Shown: positions 25,706-34,583 of the stretch, one piece after another
How the letters are laid out: every line of letters begins with the position of its first letter
Numbering within the stretch: the first letter of the stretch is position 1
Virus record (IMG/VR): IMGVR_UViG_3300027749_002876
Location: 186,001 to 250,000 of that record
DNA from: a virus
Reading direction: 5' to 3' (one strand)
DNA: 64,000 nucleotides
Notes under the pieces: model-generated
Seen by the model: the letters and a program-made list of their open reading frames with translations, nothing else
Databases searched by the model: none
Told to the model about the DNA's origin: nothing
Translations under genes and position numbers: made by a program

Positions 25706-25727
25706 GAATACCCCTTTCAGGGTATTC
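25706..25727 (-). terminator. Hairpin after gp18
   Basis: 8-bp stem GAATACCC/GGGTATTC with 6-nt loop directly after the gp18 stop codon. The following U-run is weak, so it may act as an attenuator or RNA-end stabiliser. Confidence 0.5.
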
Positions 25728-25728
25728 A

Positions 25729-28700
25729 TTATGCTGTTGCTTGTATCTCACCTGTGTTTAGAACACGTACCGGGATGTAAATGAATTCAGCCGCTTTTAC
25801 TGGCTCAATTGCAACGTCAACCCATAATTCGTTTCTATCAATTCTTGCTGGTGTGTTGTTTTGGTCATCACATTGTACAAGATAATCATAGATACCACGT
25901 TTAGCTACCAAATCAACCATCAATGTTTGAACAACACCCGCAATTTGATTACGTGTTAATGCATCATTTGGCTCAAATACAAACGGTCTTGCTGCCAATG
26001 TTAATTGACGGCGTATGTAATTGACTAATCGTGCAACGTTTGTTCTATCTAATGCACTTTGACTATTATAGCTATTCTTGTTACCATAATTCAATAATCC
26101 TATACCAGTAAAGAATACTAGAGGATTGATGAAGTTAATATATAACACATCACGAATACCCAAACGTGTCTTGATCGCTACAAACTCACCGGTAGTACGA
26201 TCCAAGTAACCAATGTTCAATGCATTGTCAATGTTACCTCTACGTGTACCAGCTGCCGCTAACCAAGGATAAGCAATGTTATCATTACGTAAGAATGTTC
26301 GTAACATCATATGACTTGCTGGAACAACAACTTCATTACCATTCAAATCATTTGTAATTCCACTTGGATAGAATAGACCTAAATATGTATTACGTGTAAC
26401 TAATCCTGCTTCACCTGTAGATACAGCACCTGCATCGTTGTTAGCCCAGGCTTGAATTTCAGTCGCACCATCAACTAACCCTAATGGTGTATCACCGATA
26501 ATATAACCTGTCTCACCACGATCAGCATTCAATACAACCATGTTAGGTTGTAGTTCTGGATAGTTAGGTGTAGCTAATAAATTGAAGTAATTATCTTCAT
26601 CTCGTATATCCGTGTTCGTATCAATTGCTGAACGCAATGATTGAACAACCATAGCACGTTGTGCTTGACGACCCATATATGGACTACCGTCTGCTTTATT
26701 TCCACTAACTGTTACCCATGCATCTGTTTGTGTAGGCAATGTTTCGTCTGGGAAACTTGCGTTATTAAAATAGTTTACACGGAATTGTTTAACGTTATAA
26801 CCTGAACGTCTTGTGTTAAACAACAGCATACCTTGTGGATATAGTGCTGGATTAGGAGCATCTAAATCTAAGTAGTTGCTTGTTAACAAACTTTTGATTG
26901 TTGGTATAGGATCATCAACTGGACTTGTTGTACCATTTGTTGCCCAACGTGCATCTAAGAATGTAACACCTGTTGAACTTACTTGGTCTGTATTATTAAT
27001 CAAAATCCATTGAGCTACACCACCAACCAATTCCCAACGACTGATTACTGGATATACTTCTAAATTACTTGTATCAATCCATAAATCACCGTAACTTAGT
27101 GCATCGCCTGTACTTTGTGTAGTTGGCTTTGATGCAGATATAATCGGACCATTGATATCAGTTGTGTTTGATCCAGATGATGCTGGTGCACCAGTTGTAT
27201 CATAACTAGTATTTCTATAACCAATCCAAGCACCACCTTTTTGTACCATTATATCAACTTGGTCAACTACACTGTAGAACCAATTTGTATTATTTGCCGG
27301 TGCAACTGCAGGGGCACTATCATTACTGGTATAATAGAAATCAATCCAATTACTTAGTTGGGTTCTAAATCCAATAGCAGGTAAACCACTCTCATAAGTA
27401 ACTGCGGTAACTGGGCCAGTTGCTCCTCCACCTGAAATAGTAGCAACAATCACAGTTAAATCATTAACACTAGCTACTCCACCTAAACTTGAACCAGAAA
27501 CAGTAATTGTATCACCTATAGCATATCCGCTACCTCCGCTAGTTACACCATCACCATTTAAGAAATATGTACCAGGAACAGCTTTAACAGTTAATGTAGC
27601 GCCAGATCCAGATCCAGATGTAGAATTTTGCGGGGCTGTTGAGAATATAGCAAAACTATTAGGACCATACTTAACATTAGGCTGTGCATTTATTACAAAA
27701 CCGGCCTCAACTATAGCTCCATTTGATACACCAATACCGTCGAATGAACTATTTACAGTGTCATCTAATATAATTTCACCACCCTCAGTATGTTCTAATT
27801 GAATAGATCCTTCAGTTGTTACTGATGCCATTGTATAAGGAATTCCGGCTGCTGCCCAAGCTGTTACAAAATCAGTAGCATCACTATTGTCAGGAATAGT
27901 CACATTATAAGCAACACTTAAAGTAGTACTTCCGGGCACACTCACATAAACATTCATATAATATGGCCCAGCATTAAACATTGGTTCTGTATTATCACCT
28001 ACCACAATAGTAGCACCAATTGCGGCACGCTCCCAAATGTACAACGGAGAACTTGGCCATGATCCATCAAATCCATATTGTGCATATATACTGCCTGCGG
28101 GTATTGCTTTACCTCCGGTTGCATCAAGCACGTTAGTAACAGTCCAATCGCTAGTTGCTAATGTTACTGTTTTGTTAATCCAACTTGCTGTTGCTGAATT
28201 ATATCTAGACATAGAAGGTTGTAAACCATTACCAGCGGAACCTACTTTAATCCATACTGCTCCAGTTGGTTGTGGTTGAGATTGACTTGAAGTCCATAAT
28301 GGCATTTGAGCACTAGTCCCGTATTTAATAATAGGTTGATTAAATCTACTAGCTACAATACCCAAGTCAGACAATACACCATCAGTTGATGAAAGGGTAA
28401 TATAAGGTGAACTTGATGGTAAGAATTGATTTGAAAATATGCATAATTTACCATCACGTACTTCGGATGATAAAGAAGTCCAACCTAAATCATTAATTGC
28501 AGTAGCAACACCTTCAACTGTGGCATCTGCCGGAACAGTAATTGTTGCTGTATATAATCCACTCATGCTAATATTAAAAGTGTCACCGACACTTAATGAA
28601 GGGTTAGAATTTGAACCTTGAACACACGGAGTATCTAATCTCCAACCAGTTGTTCCTAACGAAACCCATTCATTTAATGTTGTTTTATAGAAATACGTTT

Positions 28701-29304
28701 TATTATTAAGGTCGTTTGGTGCACCATCGACAGCCATTGCATTTACTGCATAATCACCAATATTTCCTATACTATTTAATGGTATTCCATAAGCTAAATC
28801 CATAGAATCAGTAATAACTATAGGTTGCTGTAATACAAATCTACCAGTAGTTGCATTAAATTCATATATTCCCCATGTGCTTGTTGTAGTATCTAACCAA
28901 TATGTTCCATTGTCTGGATTACCAACTGGACGACCTGTTTGACCAACTAGACTAGCTAGGTCAATCTCACAACGTAGTACGTAGCAACGATTTGTAACTC
29001 CTAGTAATGAATAAGCGGCTAACAAACCATATTCGTTAAGTTCATATCCTTGAATAGGTGTACCATTTGTCGTTGTATAGAAGAACGGTGTACCATATAA
29101 GTTTACTAAATCACGTTGACTTGTTACTTGATATAATTTATTTGCATTAGCGGCTGTAGTTGCTACTGCTACCCCTGTTCCAGTTGCATTTGCTTTATTT
29201 TGAGCAGTTGCTAATAGAACTATTGGGACTGAATTGGTTGGGGCTGGTAAATATTGACTTTCATCAGTAATCGTTACCTGTACGCCAGGAGAAGTTAATG
29301 CCAT
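25729..29304 (-). CDS. 18: Tail sheath protein (gp18), greatly enlarged
   Basis: The N-terminus MALTSPGVQVTITDESQY and the LYGTPFF block mark a contractile tail sheath. The C-terminal ~250 residues (GYLDRTTGEFVAIKTRLGIRDV split over ~1040-1060, NVARLVNYIRRQLTLAARPF, then VVQTLMVDLVAKRGI and DRNELWVDVAIEPVKAAEFI) are the conserved sheath core. At 1191 aa it is nearly twice T4 gp18 (659 aa). Residues ~130-900 carry inserted Gly/Thr/Ser/Asn beta domains, including a GGSGYAIGDTITVSGS module near 595. These would project from the tail surface. Its own late promoter lies 53 nt upstream. Confidence 0.9.
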   Translation of the reverse strand: MALTSPGVQVTITDESQYLPAPTNSVPIVLLATAQNKANATGTGVAVATTAANANKLYQVTSQRDLVNLYGTPFFYTTTNGTPIQGYELNEYGLLAAYSLLGVTNRCYVLRCEIDLASLVGQTGRPVGNPDNGTYWLDTTTSTWGIYEFNATTGRFVLQQPIVITDSMDLAYGIPLNSIGNIGDYAVNAMAVDGAPNDLNNKTYFYKTTLNEWVSLGTTGWRLDTPCVQGSNSNPSLSVGDTFNISMSGLYTATITVPADATVEGVATAINDLGWTSLSSEVRDGKLCIFSNQFLPSSSPYITLSSTDGVLSDLGIVASRFNQPIIKYGTSAQMPLWTSSQSQPQPTGAVWIKVGSAGNGLQPSMSRYNSATASWINKTVTLATSDWTVTNVLDATGGKAIPAGSIYAQYGFDGSWPSSPLYIWERAAIGATIVVGDNTEPMFNAGPYYMNVYVSVPGSTTLSVAYNVTIPDNSDATDFVTAWAAAGIPYTMASVTTEGSIQLEHTEGGEIILDDTVNSSFDGIGVSNGAIVEAGFVINAQPNVKYGPNSFAIFSTAPQNSTSGSGSGATLTVKAVPGTYFLNGDGVTSGGSGYAIGDTITVSGSSLGGVASVNDLTVIVATISGGGATGPVTAVTYESGLPAIGFRTQLSNWIDFYYTSNDSAPAVAPANNTNWFYSVVDQVDIMVQKGGAWIGYRNTSYDTTGAPASSGSNTTDINGPIISASKPTTQSTGDALSYGDLWIDTSNLEVYPVISRWELVGGVAQWILINNTDQVSSTGVTFLDARWATNGTTSPVDDPIPTIKSLLTSNYLDLDAPNPALYPQGMLLFNTRRSGYNVKQFRVNYFNNASFPDETLPTQTDAWVTVSGNKADGSPYMGRQAQRAMVVQSLRSAIDTNTDIRDEDNYFNLLATPNYPELQPNMVVLNADRGETGYIIGDTPLGLVDGATEIQAWANNDAGAVSTGEAGLVTRNTYLGLFYPSGITNDLNGNEVVVPASHMMLRTFLRNDNIAYPWLAAAGTRRGNIDNALNIGYLDRTTGEFVAIKTRLGIRDVLYINFINPLVFFTGIGLLNYGNKNSYNSQSALDRTNVARLVNYIRRQLTLAARPFVFEPNDALTRNQIAGVVQTLMVDLVAKRGIYDYLVQCDDQNNTPARIDRNELWVDVAIEPVKAAEFIYIPVRVLNTGEIQATA

Positions 29305-29357
29305 TTTATTTTTCCTTTATGTAAAATTATGAGGTTTACTACCTTTTTGCATACTAT

Positions 29358-29365
29358 TATTTATC
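29358..29365 (-). promoter_or_regulatory. Late promoter element GATAAATA for gp18
   Basis: Minus strand, with a ~50-nt leader containing AAGGAAAA before the ATG at 29304. Confidence 0.6.
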
Positions 29366-29420
29366 TAATATCTTTAAAAAAACATAACTACTATGCTGTT
29401 TTGTGCCTTCGAAGGTTCCT

Positions 29421-29428
29421 GATAAATA
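29421..29428 (+). promoter_or_regulatory. Late promoter element, near-leaderless
   Basis: GATAAATA on the plus strand, 4 nt before the ATG at 29433. Divergent from the gp18 promoter. Confidence 0.55.
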
Positions 29429-29432
29429 TATC

Positions 29433-29780
29433 ATGCTTAGACCTATATGCAAAACATGCGGAAAGAATCACTGTGCTGTGAATTATATCCGTGAGGGTAT
29501 TACACACTATCGCAGTGGATGTGATGAATGTGGACGTAAGAAAAAGAAGTTAAAGCCTAGAAAGGCTAACTGGACTAAGAGTGGTTATAAGAAAAAAGCC
29601 ACATGTGATTTGTGTGGCTTTAAGAGTTTGTTTCCTGCGCAAATGACAGTATATCACATTGACGGTAATTTAGAGAATATTGCTCTTACTAATTTACGAA
29701 CTGTTTGCTTATGCTGTATTGAGGTTGTTAAACGCAAGGAAGTAACTTGGCGTCGAGGTGATTTACAGGTTGACCACTGA
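29433..29780 (+). CDS. Zinc-binding HNH-like protein, 115 aa
   Basis: The start ATG 29433 is chosen because it directly follows a late element. An earlier in-frame start lies upstream of it. Two Cys-pair groups are present (CKTCGKNHC with CDECG, and CDLCG with CLCC). The segment VYHIDGNLENIALTNLRTVC has the His-x-Asp-Gly...Asn...Asn-Leu arrangement of HNH nucleases with a Cys4 zinc site. It could be a small HNH endonuclease or a degenerate DNA-binding relative. It is divergent from gp18 and its 3' end overlaps the convergent dNMP kinase gene by 18 nt. Confidence 0.65.
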   Translation: MLRPICKTCGKNHCAVNYIREGITHYRSGCDECGRKKKKLKPRKANWTKSGYKKKATCDLCGFKSLFPAQMTVYHIDGNLENIALTNLRTVCLCCIEVVKRKEVTWRRGDLQVDH

Positions 29781-30404
29781 GTTGACTTGTTTATGCAGTT
29801 CATCTATTGAACCATTGTTGTCGATATAATAATCATATAACAATCCTACACTACTATACTCACTAGCATGAACACTATAGTTACCTAATTCTACCATAGC
29901 TTTTAGTCTTTGTTCGCTACCTTCAGGTTCATTGTTATAGTCTACTGCCGAACTATACCAAACTGGACGTTCACCCCTGCTTACACGCATTGTAATGCCG
30001 CCTACACTTTTAATAGAATTAACTTCATTAACAAAACGACAATCTGTAATAACAATGTTTTCATCAGTCTGGCGTAACTTATTCTCTACACTTGCTACCC
30101 AAATATCAGTATGAAAGTTATTACGACACACTTCTGTTCCCCAGTATTGTAATACCCATCTTGGAGTAATATTCATACCCAATCGTTCACTCCACCATTC
30201 ATCACGTTGTTCGCGCCAAGCTCTACTGGTTTTAGTTGAACCCTCTAGATATTCTCTATTCCAACCAAAGACGGCTGCTACAGCGTCTTTTAAACTTGCC
30301 GCAAAACTAACACGCTTGAACCCGTGAAATGTGCAAAGATAGTCAGCAATCGTATCTTTCCCGCTCGAAATTAGCCCGGTTACACCAATAATTTTATTTT
30401 TCAT
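29763..30404 (-). CDS. 1: Deoxynucleoside monophosphate kinase (gp1-like)
   Basis: A 213-aa P-loop kinase starting with GVTGLISSGKDT (7-18), the Walker A of the T4 gp1 dNMP kinase family. It continues with WWSERLGMNITPRWVLQYWG (about 89-108) and VITDCRFVNEVNSIKSVGG (split, about 128-146), all characteristic of that family. It phosphorylates deoxynucleoside monophosphates for phage DNA synthesis. Transcription would start at the ATG from TTGACT-17-TAAACT-6-ATG, with no Shine-Dalgarno sequence. Confidence 0.88.
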   Translation of the reverse strand: MKNKIIGVTGLISSGKDTIADYLCTFHGFKRVSFAASLKDAVAAVFGWNREYLEGSTKTSRAWREQRDEWWSERLGMNITPRWVLQYWGTEVCRNNFHTDIWVASVENKLRQTDENIVITDCRFVNEVNSIKSVGGITMRVSRGERPVWYSSAVDYNNEPEGSEQRLKAMVELGNYSVHASEYSSVGLLYDYYIDNNGSIDELHKQVNSVVNL

Positions 30405-30410
30405 AAACTA

Positions 30411-30439
30411 AGTTTATCACATACTAATAGTAAAGTCAA
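30411..30439 (-). promoter_or_regulatory. Sigma-70 promoter, leaderless, for dNMP kinase
   Basis: TTGACT (30434-30439), 17-nt spacer, TAAACT (30411-30416), then 6 nt to the ATG at 30404. It overlaps the 3' end of the homing endonuclease gene. Confidence 0.6.
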
Positions 30440-31272
30440 TTAGTATTTGCCCTATTATAATCCTCAAACAATTCTTCTATTGTTTTGTGACACTTAGCAC
30501 CCTTACTTGAATTTTCTATTTTTGGAATTAATCTTAGATTAGTCCAATGACCAATAACTTCTACAGAGATATTATTTTTGAATCCCTCGCTGATACTATA
30601 AATGTGGTCTAAATGTAATTGATTACTTCTTTCTAATTTATTTGGATTGATATCATAAAAATGTTCATACCAGTTTTTATTAGTAATCAATTTGACAGCG
30701 TTGTAATATTCTTCTACTAGAGTTCTATCTTTGGGATTGAGTGATTGCCATTCTTTGTTTCTATCTGAAAGTTTTTGTTTGATAGTAGGATGTTTGGATG
30801 GATTATCAACTCCGTACTTTTCCATCCAAGTTTTTCTTGCCGCCGCAAGGCTGGCTTTGTAGTCTCTATTGCGTTCATTCCATGGTTTATGATTACCTTC
30901 AATAAATCCAATTGAGAATTTTTTATTTGCTTGCATAGACTTATCGGGATCTTTTTGCCTCCAGTGATTCCCGGTAGTTGCTTTACTAACTATTTCTCCT
31001 ATTGCAGTATTTTTTATAGCTACAGATGAAAATTTGCGATAGGCTTTTTCATTCCATCTTAGAGGTTTTGCAGTAATCGGGCACACCTCAATAGAATATC
31101 GTTCGTTAAGTATATGCCATACTCGTTGTTTTGGTTTAGCATTAGGTGGTAGGAACGATGTAGCCTCTAAAATGTCAGACCATAATTCAGGGTGGGTTTT
31201 ACTCAAATATCTGGTTACAGATTTATTACAACTTGTATCTTCAGCAATAATGGTTGCAAGTATGTTTCTCAT
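30436..31272 (-). CDS. HNH homing endonuclease-like protein
   Basis: A 278-aa free-standing homing-type nuclease. The segment LHLDHIYSISEGF (about 218-230) followed by HWTNLRLIPKIENSSKGAKC provides the His-Asp-His and Asn residues of an HNH site. EKYGVDNPSKHPTIKQK (about 151-167) resembles the modular DNA-binding repeats found in such enzymes. Near residue 63, CPITAKPLRW recalls the N-terminal motif of phage mobile nucleases. It sits between gp13 and the dNMP kinase. Late element CATAAATA lies 5 nt before the ATG, so a leaderless late message is predicted. Confidence 0.8.
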   Translation of the reverse strand: MRNILATIIAEDTSCNKSVTRYLSKTHPELWSDILEATSFLPPNAKPKQRVWHILNERYSIEVCPITAKPLRWNEKAYRKFSSVAIKNTAIGEIVSKATTGNHWRQKDPDKSMQANKKFSIGFIEGNHKPWNERNRDYKASLAAARKTWMEKYGVDNPSKHPTIKQKLSDRNKEWQSLNPKDRTLVEEYYNAVKLITNKNWYEHFYDINPNKLERSNQLHLDHIYSISEGFKNNISVEVIGHWTNLRLIPKIENSSKGAKCHKTIEELFEDYNRANTN

Positions 31273-31277
31273 ACTTG

Positions 31278-31285
31278 TATTTATG
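31278..31285 (-). promoter_or_regulatory. Late promoter element CATAAATA, leaderless spacing
   Basis: Minus strand, 5 nt before the ATG at 31272. Confidence 0.5.
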
Positions 31286-31310
31286 CCTTATCCTTATACT
31301 CATGTAAGAA

Positions 31311-32108
31311 TTAACCGGTGACCCAGGTCAGGGGTTGCGAATAGTCCACATATCGTTTCAACTCATCAATAAGTTGTTCCATTGCGGCTTTGCCTTCAGC
31401 TTTCATGGCTGTGCCGTTTAATGTTGTACCACCACCTGGGCCTGCAATAGTTCCAAACTTCTCACGTGCTTCACCAATGGTCAGTTTAAGATTAGCTAAT
31501 ATAAAGTCACCAATCCATACACCAGCACCCGGGTCTTGTAGTAATACTTCTTCTGGTCTTTGAACGTCTGCCCAAATAAGAACACGCTCACCACTACCTT
31601 TTGGATCACGCACAATACGTATAACTTTTGTTACTGGATCAAATGTGTAGATTACATATCCACCAAACATACGTGCGGCTAGTTCAACATAACCAGCATA
31701 GAAGTCATATGTTGCCATACCACCTGCATAGTTATAGTTGAGTAAATAAGTGTTTAATATAGCACTACTGAATGGATCAAAACTACTAGAACTTGGACCA
31801 GTTTCTAATCCAACTGTTCTGCGATAGATACAACGAACATTGATAAACTCTTGTGGAAGTGTGTAAATATCAACATTTTTTACAATCGTCATTAGTGTGT
31901 ATGATTCTGCCGTAGCATTTTGCGCTCTTTGACGATATACTTTAATTGCGTAGTTATATGCCGCTTCGTAGTGTTGAGGATCTAACTCTAGGTCAATGAT
32001 GCCATCACCCAATCTATAACGTAGATTACTGAATAATGCTTGTTTTAATTCATCCAGTGTTAGTCCAGATGGTGTAGAAAGCGGGTTAGCTGTTGCAGAT
32101 ATAGTCAT
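31311..32108 (-). CDS. 13: Neck protein gp13
   Basis: The 265-aa protein shows the gp13 layout: a first helical part (LTLDELKQALFSNLRYRLG, then DLELDPQHYEAAYNYAIKVY), YTLPQEFINVRCIYRRTVG in the middle, and a C-terminal helix (AEGKAAMEQLIDELKRYVD). gp13 with gp14 seals filled heads and forms the collar that accepts the tail. Late promoter at 32127 with AGGAAAC ribosome site. Unlike in T4, gp14 and gp15 are on the opposite strand 4-6 kb away. Confidence 0.78.
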   Translation of the reverse strand: MTISATANPLSTPSGLTLDELKQALFSNLRYRLGDGIIDLELDPQHYEAAYNYAIKVYRQRAQNATAESYTLMTIVKNVDIYTLPQEFINVRCIYRRTVGLETGPSSSSFDPFSSAILNTYLLNYNYAGGMATYDFYAGYVELAARMFGGYVIYTFDPVTKVIRIVRDPKGSGERVLIWADVQRPEEVLLQDPGAGVWIGDFILANLKLTIGEAREKFGTIAGPGGGTTLNGTAMKAEGKAAMEQLIDELKRYVDYSQPLTWVTG

Positions 32109-32126
32109 GGTAGTTTCCTGATATTG

Positions 32127-32134
32127 TATTTATC
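32127..32134 (-). promoter_or_regulatory. Late promoter element GATAAATA for gp13
   Basis: Minus strand, 18 nt before the ATG at 32108. Confidence 0.65.
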
Positions 32135-32158
32135 AGGAAACTATAGTCTTATAACCTA

Positions 32159-33112
32159 TTAGGCGTAACCATACCCTGCGGCGCCTAGATAACTTCTAGC
32201 AGTACCAACTCCTGTGGTATTTGTGGCAACAACACCTGCATTACTTACTAAATTGGTTATTGATGTTGCTGATCCGGTATCTCCATATCCAAATATAGCT
32301 TTATCAGCACCATAAATTGCGGCTGCTAGACCGGTTCTGGCAGTACCAACACCTGTAGTGTCACTGGCAATAGTACCGGTATTACTTACTAGATTAGTTA
32401 TTGCAGTAACTCCAATAGTACCACCATATCCATATCCAAATATAGCTGTATCAGTACCGTAGCCGGTTGCCGCCATATAACCTCTAGCAGTACCAACACA
32501 AGTAGTATTACTAGCAACTACTCCCGTATTGCTTACTAAGTTGATCGTTGACACTTGTGTACCACTGGAATTTTCACCAAATGCAAACATAGCTTTATCT
32601 GTTCCATATCCTACCGCCGCAATTTGATTCCTAGCAGTACCGGAACTCCCTACATCAGTAGCAACTACGCCCGTATTTGACACTAAGTTAGTCATCGATG
32701 CTCGGCTAGAATTATTAATCCATCCAAATCCAAATATAGCTTTATCTGTTCCATAACTTGCGGCTGCTAATCCATTTCTAGCAGTGCCTACACCAGTAGT
32801 ATCTGTAGCAACTACACCAGTATTTGATACTAGATTAGTTACTGCTGTTACAGCCACTGCTGGATAAACTGATCCAACATCACCGTATCCAAATATACCT
32901 TTGTCAGTACCATAAGTAGCGGCGGCTAAACTATTTCTAGCAGTGCCTACACCAGTAGTATCTGTAGCAACTACACCAGTATTTGATACTAGATTGGTCA
33001 TTGATACTAAAGTAGTTGAATAACCATATCCAAATATTGCCTTGCTTGAGGGGGGAGGTTGCTTTGTTACACTTACCCCGGCTCCAAATGAAATTCCTGC
33101 TCCAATATCCAT
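32159..33112 (-). CDS. Six-repeat propeller-like virion protein, copy A (317 aa)
   Basis: A short leader MDIGAGISFGAGVSV with a Pro run is followed by six repeats of about 45-53 residues. Each begins K(A/G)IFGYG, continues with TNLVSNTGVVATDTTGVGTAR and ends LAAAxYGTD. The repeat count and length suit a six-bladed beta-propeller (Kelch- or RCC1-like), but no fold is proven. It has the same late promoter and AGGAAG ribosome site as its paralogue at 33164. Position next to gp13 and late class suggest a virion surface or adhesion protein. Confidence 0.65.
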   Translation of the reverse strand: MDIGAGISFGAGVSVTKQPPPSSKAIFGYGYSTTLVSMTNLVSNTGVVATDTTGVGTARNSLAAATYGTDKGIFGYGDVGSVYPAVAVTAVTNLVSNTGVVATDTTGVGTARNGLAAASYGTDKAIFGFGWINNSSRASMTNLVSNTGVVATDVGSSGTARNQIAAVGYGTDKAMFAFGENSSGTQVSTINLVSNTGVVASNTTCVGTARGYMAATGYGTDTAIFGYGYGGTIGVTAITNLVSNTGTIASDTTGVGTARTGLAAAIYGADKAIFGYGDTGSATSITNLVSNAGVVATNTTGVGTARSYLGAAGYGYA

Positions 33113-33131
33113 AATATATCTTCCTTTATAT

Positions 33132-33139
33132 TATTTATC
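33132..33139 (-). promoter_or_regulatory. Late promoter element GATAAATA (copy A)
   Basis: Minus strand, 19 nt before the ATG at 33112. The leader is identical to that of copy B. Confidence 0.65.
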
Positions 33140-33163
33140 AGGAAACTATAGTGTTGTAACCTA

Positions 33164-34108
33164 TTACACGGAACCATAACTTGCGGATGCGAGCCAACCT
33201 CTGGTAGTACCTACACCTGTAGTATCGGTAGCTACAACTCCTGTGTTTGATACTAGGTTGGTCATTGATAACTTAGTATTGGTAACATTTTGACCATATC
33301 CAAATATAGCCTTATCGGTACCATAACCTGCGGCTGCTAATGAATATCTAGCAGTGCCAACACCGGTAGTATCACTAGCAATAGTACCTGTATTACTTAC
33401 TAGATTAGTTATTGCTGTTACATCCCCGGATACTGTACCAAAACCAAATCCAAAAATAGCTTTATCAGTGCCGTAGCCTGCGGCTGCTAATGCATACCTA
33501 CTAGTACCGACACCTATCACATCATTACCAACTACACCTGTATTTGAAACTAGATTGGTGATTGAGTTTGGACCACCACCTGTTCCATATGAAAAAATAG
33601 CTTTATCAGTACCGTATCCTGCGGCTGCTAACGCATATCTAGCAGTGCCAACACCTGTTACATCATTACCAACTACACCTGTATTTGAAACTAGGTTAGT
33701 TAGTGAATAAGTTGTTGCTCCGATTCCATATCCAAATATAGCTTTATCAGTTCCATAGCCTGCGGCTGCTAACGAATATCTAGCAGTGCCAACACCCGTA
33801 GTATCTGTAGCAACTACACCTGCATTTGATACTAGATTGGTCACCGATACTGCCGCAAATGACCCATCTCGCCCAAATCCAAATATAGCTTTATCAGTAC
33901 CATAACCTGCGGCTGCAAGTTGTTGTCTAGCAGTGCCAACACCCGTAGTATCTGTAGCAACTACACCTGTGTTTGATACTAAGTTAGTTATCGAAATTTG
34001 TGTACCGGAATTATTAGTACCATATCCAAAAATTGCTTTATATGAGGGTGGGGGTTGTGGAGTTACACTTACTCCACCGCCAAATGAAATTCCTGCTCCA
34101 ATATCCAT
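33164..34108 (-). CDS. Six-repeat propeller-like virion protein, copy B (314 aa)
   Basis: A paralogue of 32159-33112 with the same leader (MDIGAGISFGGGVSV) and six repeats. The repeats are more uniform (AAAGYGTDKAIFGYG at each junction). Variable segments lie between the GYG and the TNLVSN block, where loops of a propeller would be exposed. This pattern points to a conserved scaffold with variable tips. Role unknown, probably virion surface. Its stop is 25 nt before the copy A promoter. Confidence 0.65.
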   Translation of the reverse strand: MDIGAGISFGGGVSVTPQPPPSYKAIFGYGTNNSGTQISITNLVSNTGVVATDTTGVGTARQQLAAAGYGTDKAIFGFGRDGSFAAVSVTNLVSNAGVVATDTTGVGTARYSLAAAGYGTDKAIFGYGIGATTYSLTNLVSNTGVVGNDVTGVGTARYALAAAGYGTDKAIFSYGTGGGPNSITNLVSNTGVVGNDVIGVGTSRYALAAAGYGTDKAIFGFGFGTVSGDVTAITNLVSNTGTIASDTTGVGTARYSLAAAGYGTDKAIFGYGQNVTNTKLSMTNLVSNTGVVATDTTGVGTTRGWLASASYGSV

Positions 34109-34127
34109 AATATATCTTCCTTTATAT

Positions 34128-34135
34128 TATTTATC
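34128..34135 (-). promoter_or_regulatory. Late promoter element GATAAATA (copy B)
   Basis: Minus strand, 19 nt before the ATG at 34108, overlapping the mazG stop codon. Confidence 0.65.
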
Positions 34136-34583
34136 AGAGATCGCCCTCTTTTCGATTTTCACTATAAAATGCGTCAAAACTGCCACCGGGATAGCGACTT
34201 TCTAACTTCTTAACATTCTCAGCAATCACTTCATTTGGATCTAAATTCAATGCTCTACAAGCATTAATCCAATACCAAATTACATCTCCTAACTCACGTT
34301 TCATATGATAAACATTCTCATCTGTTAGTGCTTTTCCCTGAAAGAAAATCTTTTTGGGAATCTCAATAAACTCTCCAGACTCTGCGGCTAAACCCAAACA
34401 AGCGGTTAACAATAATGGAATATTAACATCTGGACCATGCTTTGTTAATCCATCATTTAAATCTATTTCACAATTACTATCTAATCGGTCTAGAGTGTCC
34501 ATAAATGTAGTCAAGTCATTACTTGGTTTACTTGTTACAGCCTTTACAAATTCACTATATTTGTTTAAATCAATGTTACTCAT
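34134..34583 (-). CDS. mazG: MazG-like nucleotide pyrophosphohydrolase
   Basis: A 149-aa all-alpha NTP pyrophosphohydrolase. GLAAESGEFIEIPKK (about 69-83) provides the ExxE metal ligands and KRELGDVIWYWINACR (about 100-115) the second ExxD half. NVKKLESRYPGGSFDAFYS closes the domain as in phage MazG proteins. Such enzymes hydrolyse dNTP/NTP or alarmone-type substrates and are frequent in aquatic phages. The substrate here is unknown. It begins at the stop codon of the 388-aa gene upstream and shares its transcript. Confidence 0.87.
   Translation of the reverse strand: MSNIDLNKYSEFVKAVTSKPSNDLTTFMDTLDRLDSNCEIDLNDGLTKHGPDVNIPLLLTACLGLAAESGEFIEIPKKIFFQGKALTDENVYHMKRELGDVIWYWINACRALNLDPNEVIAENVKKLESRYPGGSFDAFYSENRKEGDL

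Larger units (their letters stand above)
32159..34135 (-). repeat. Tandem gene duplication including promoter
   Basis: Two ~950-nt genes in direct order, each with an identical ~30-nt upstream segment (late element, spacer, AGGAAG site). Inside, twelve ~140-150-nt repeats encode the KAIFGYG...TNLVSN...YGTD unit. A duplication of the whole transcription unit is the simplest origin. Confidence 0.8.
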
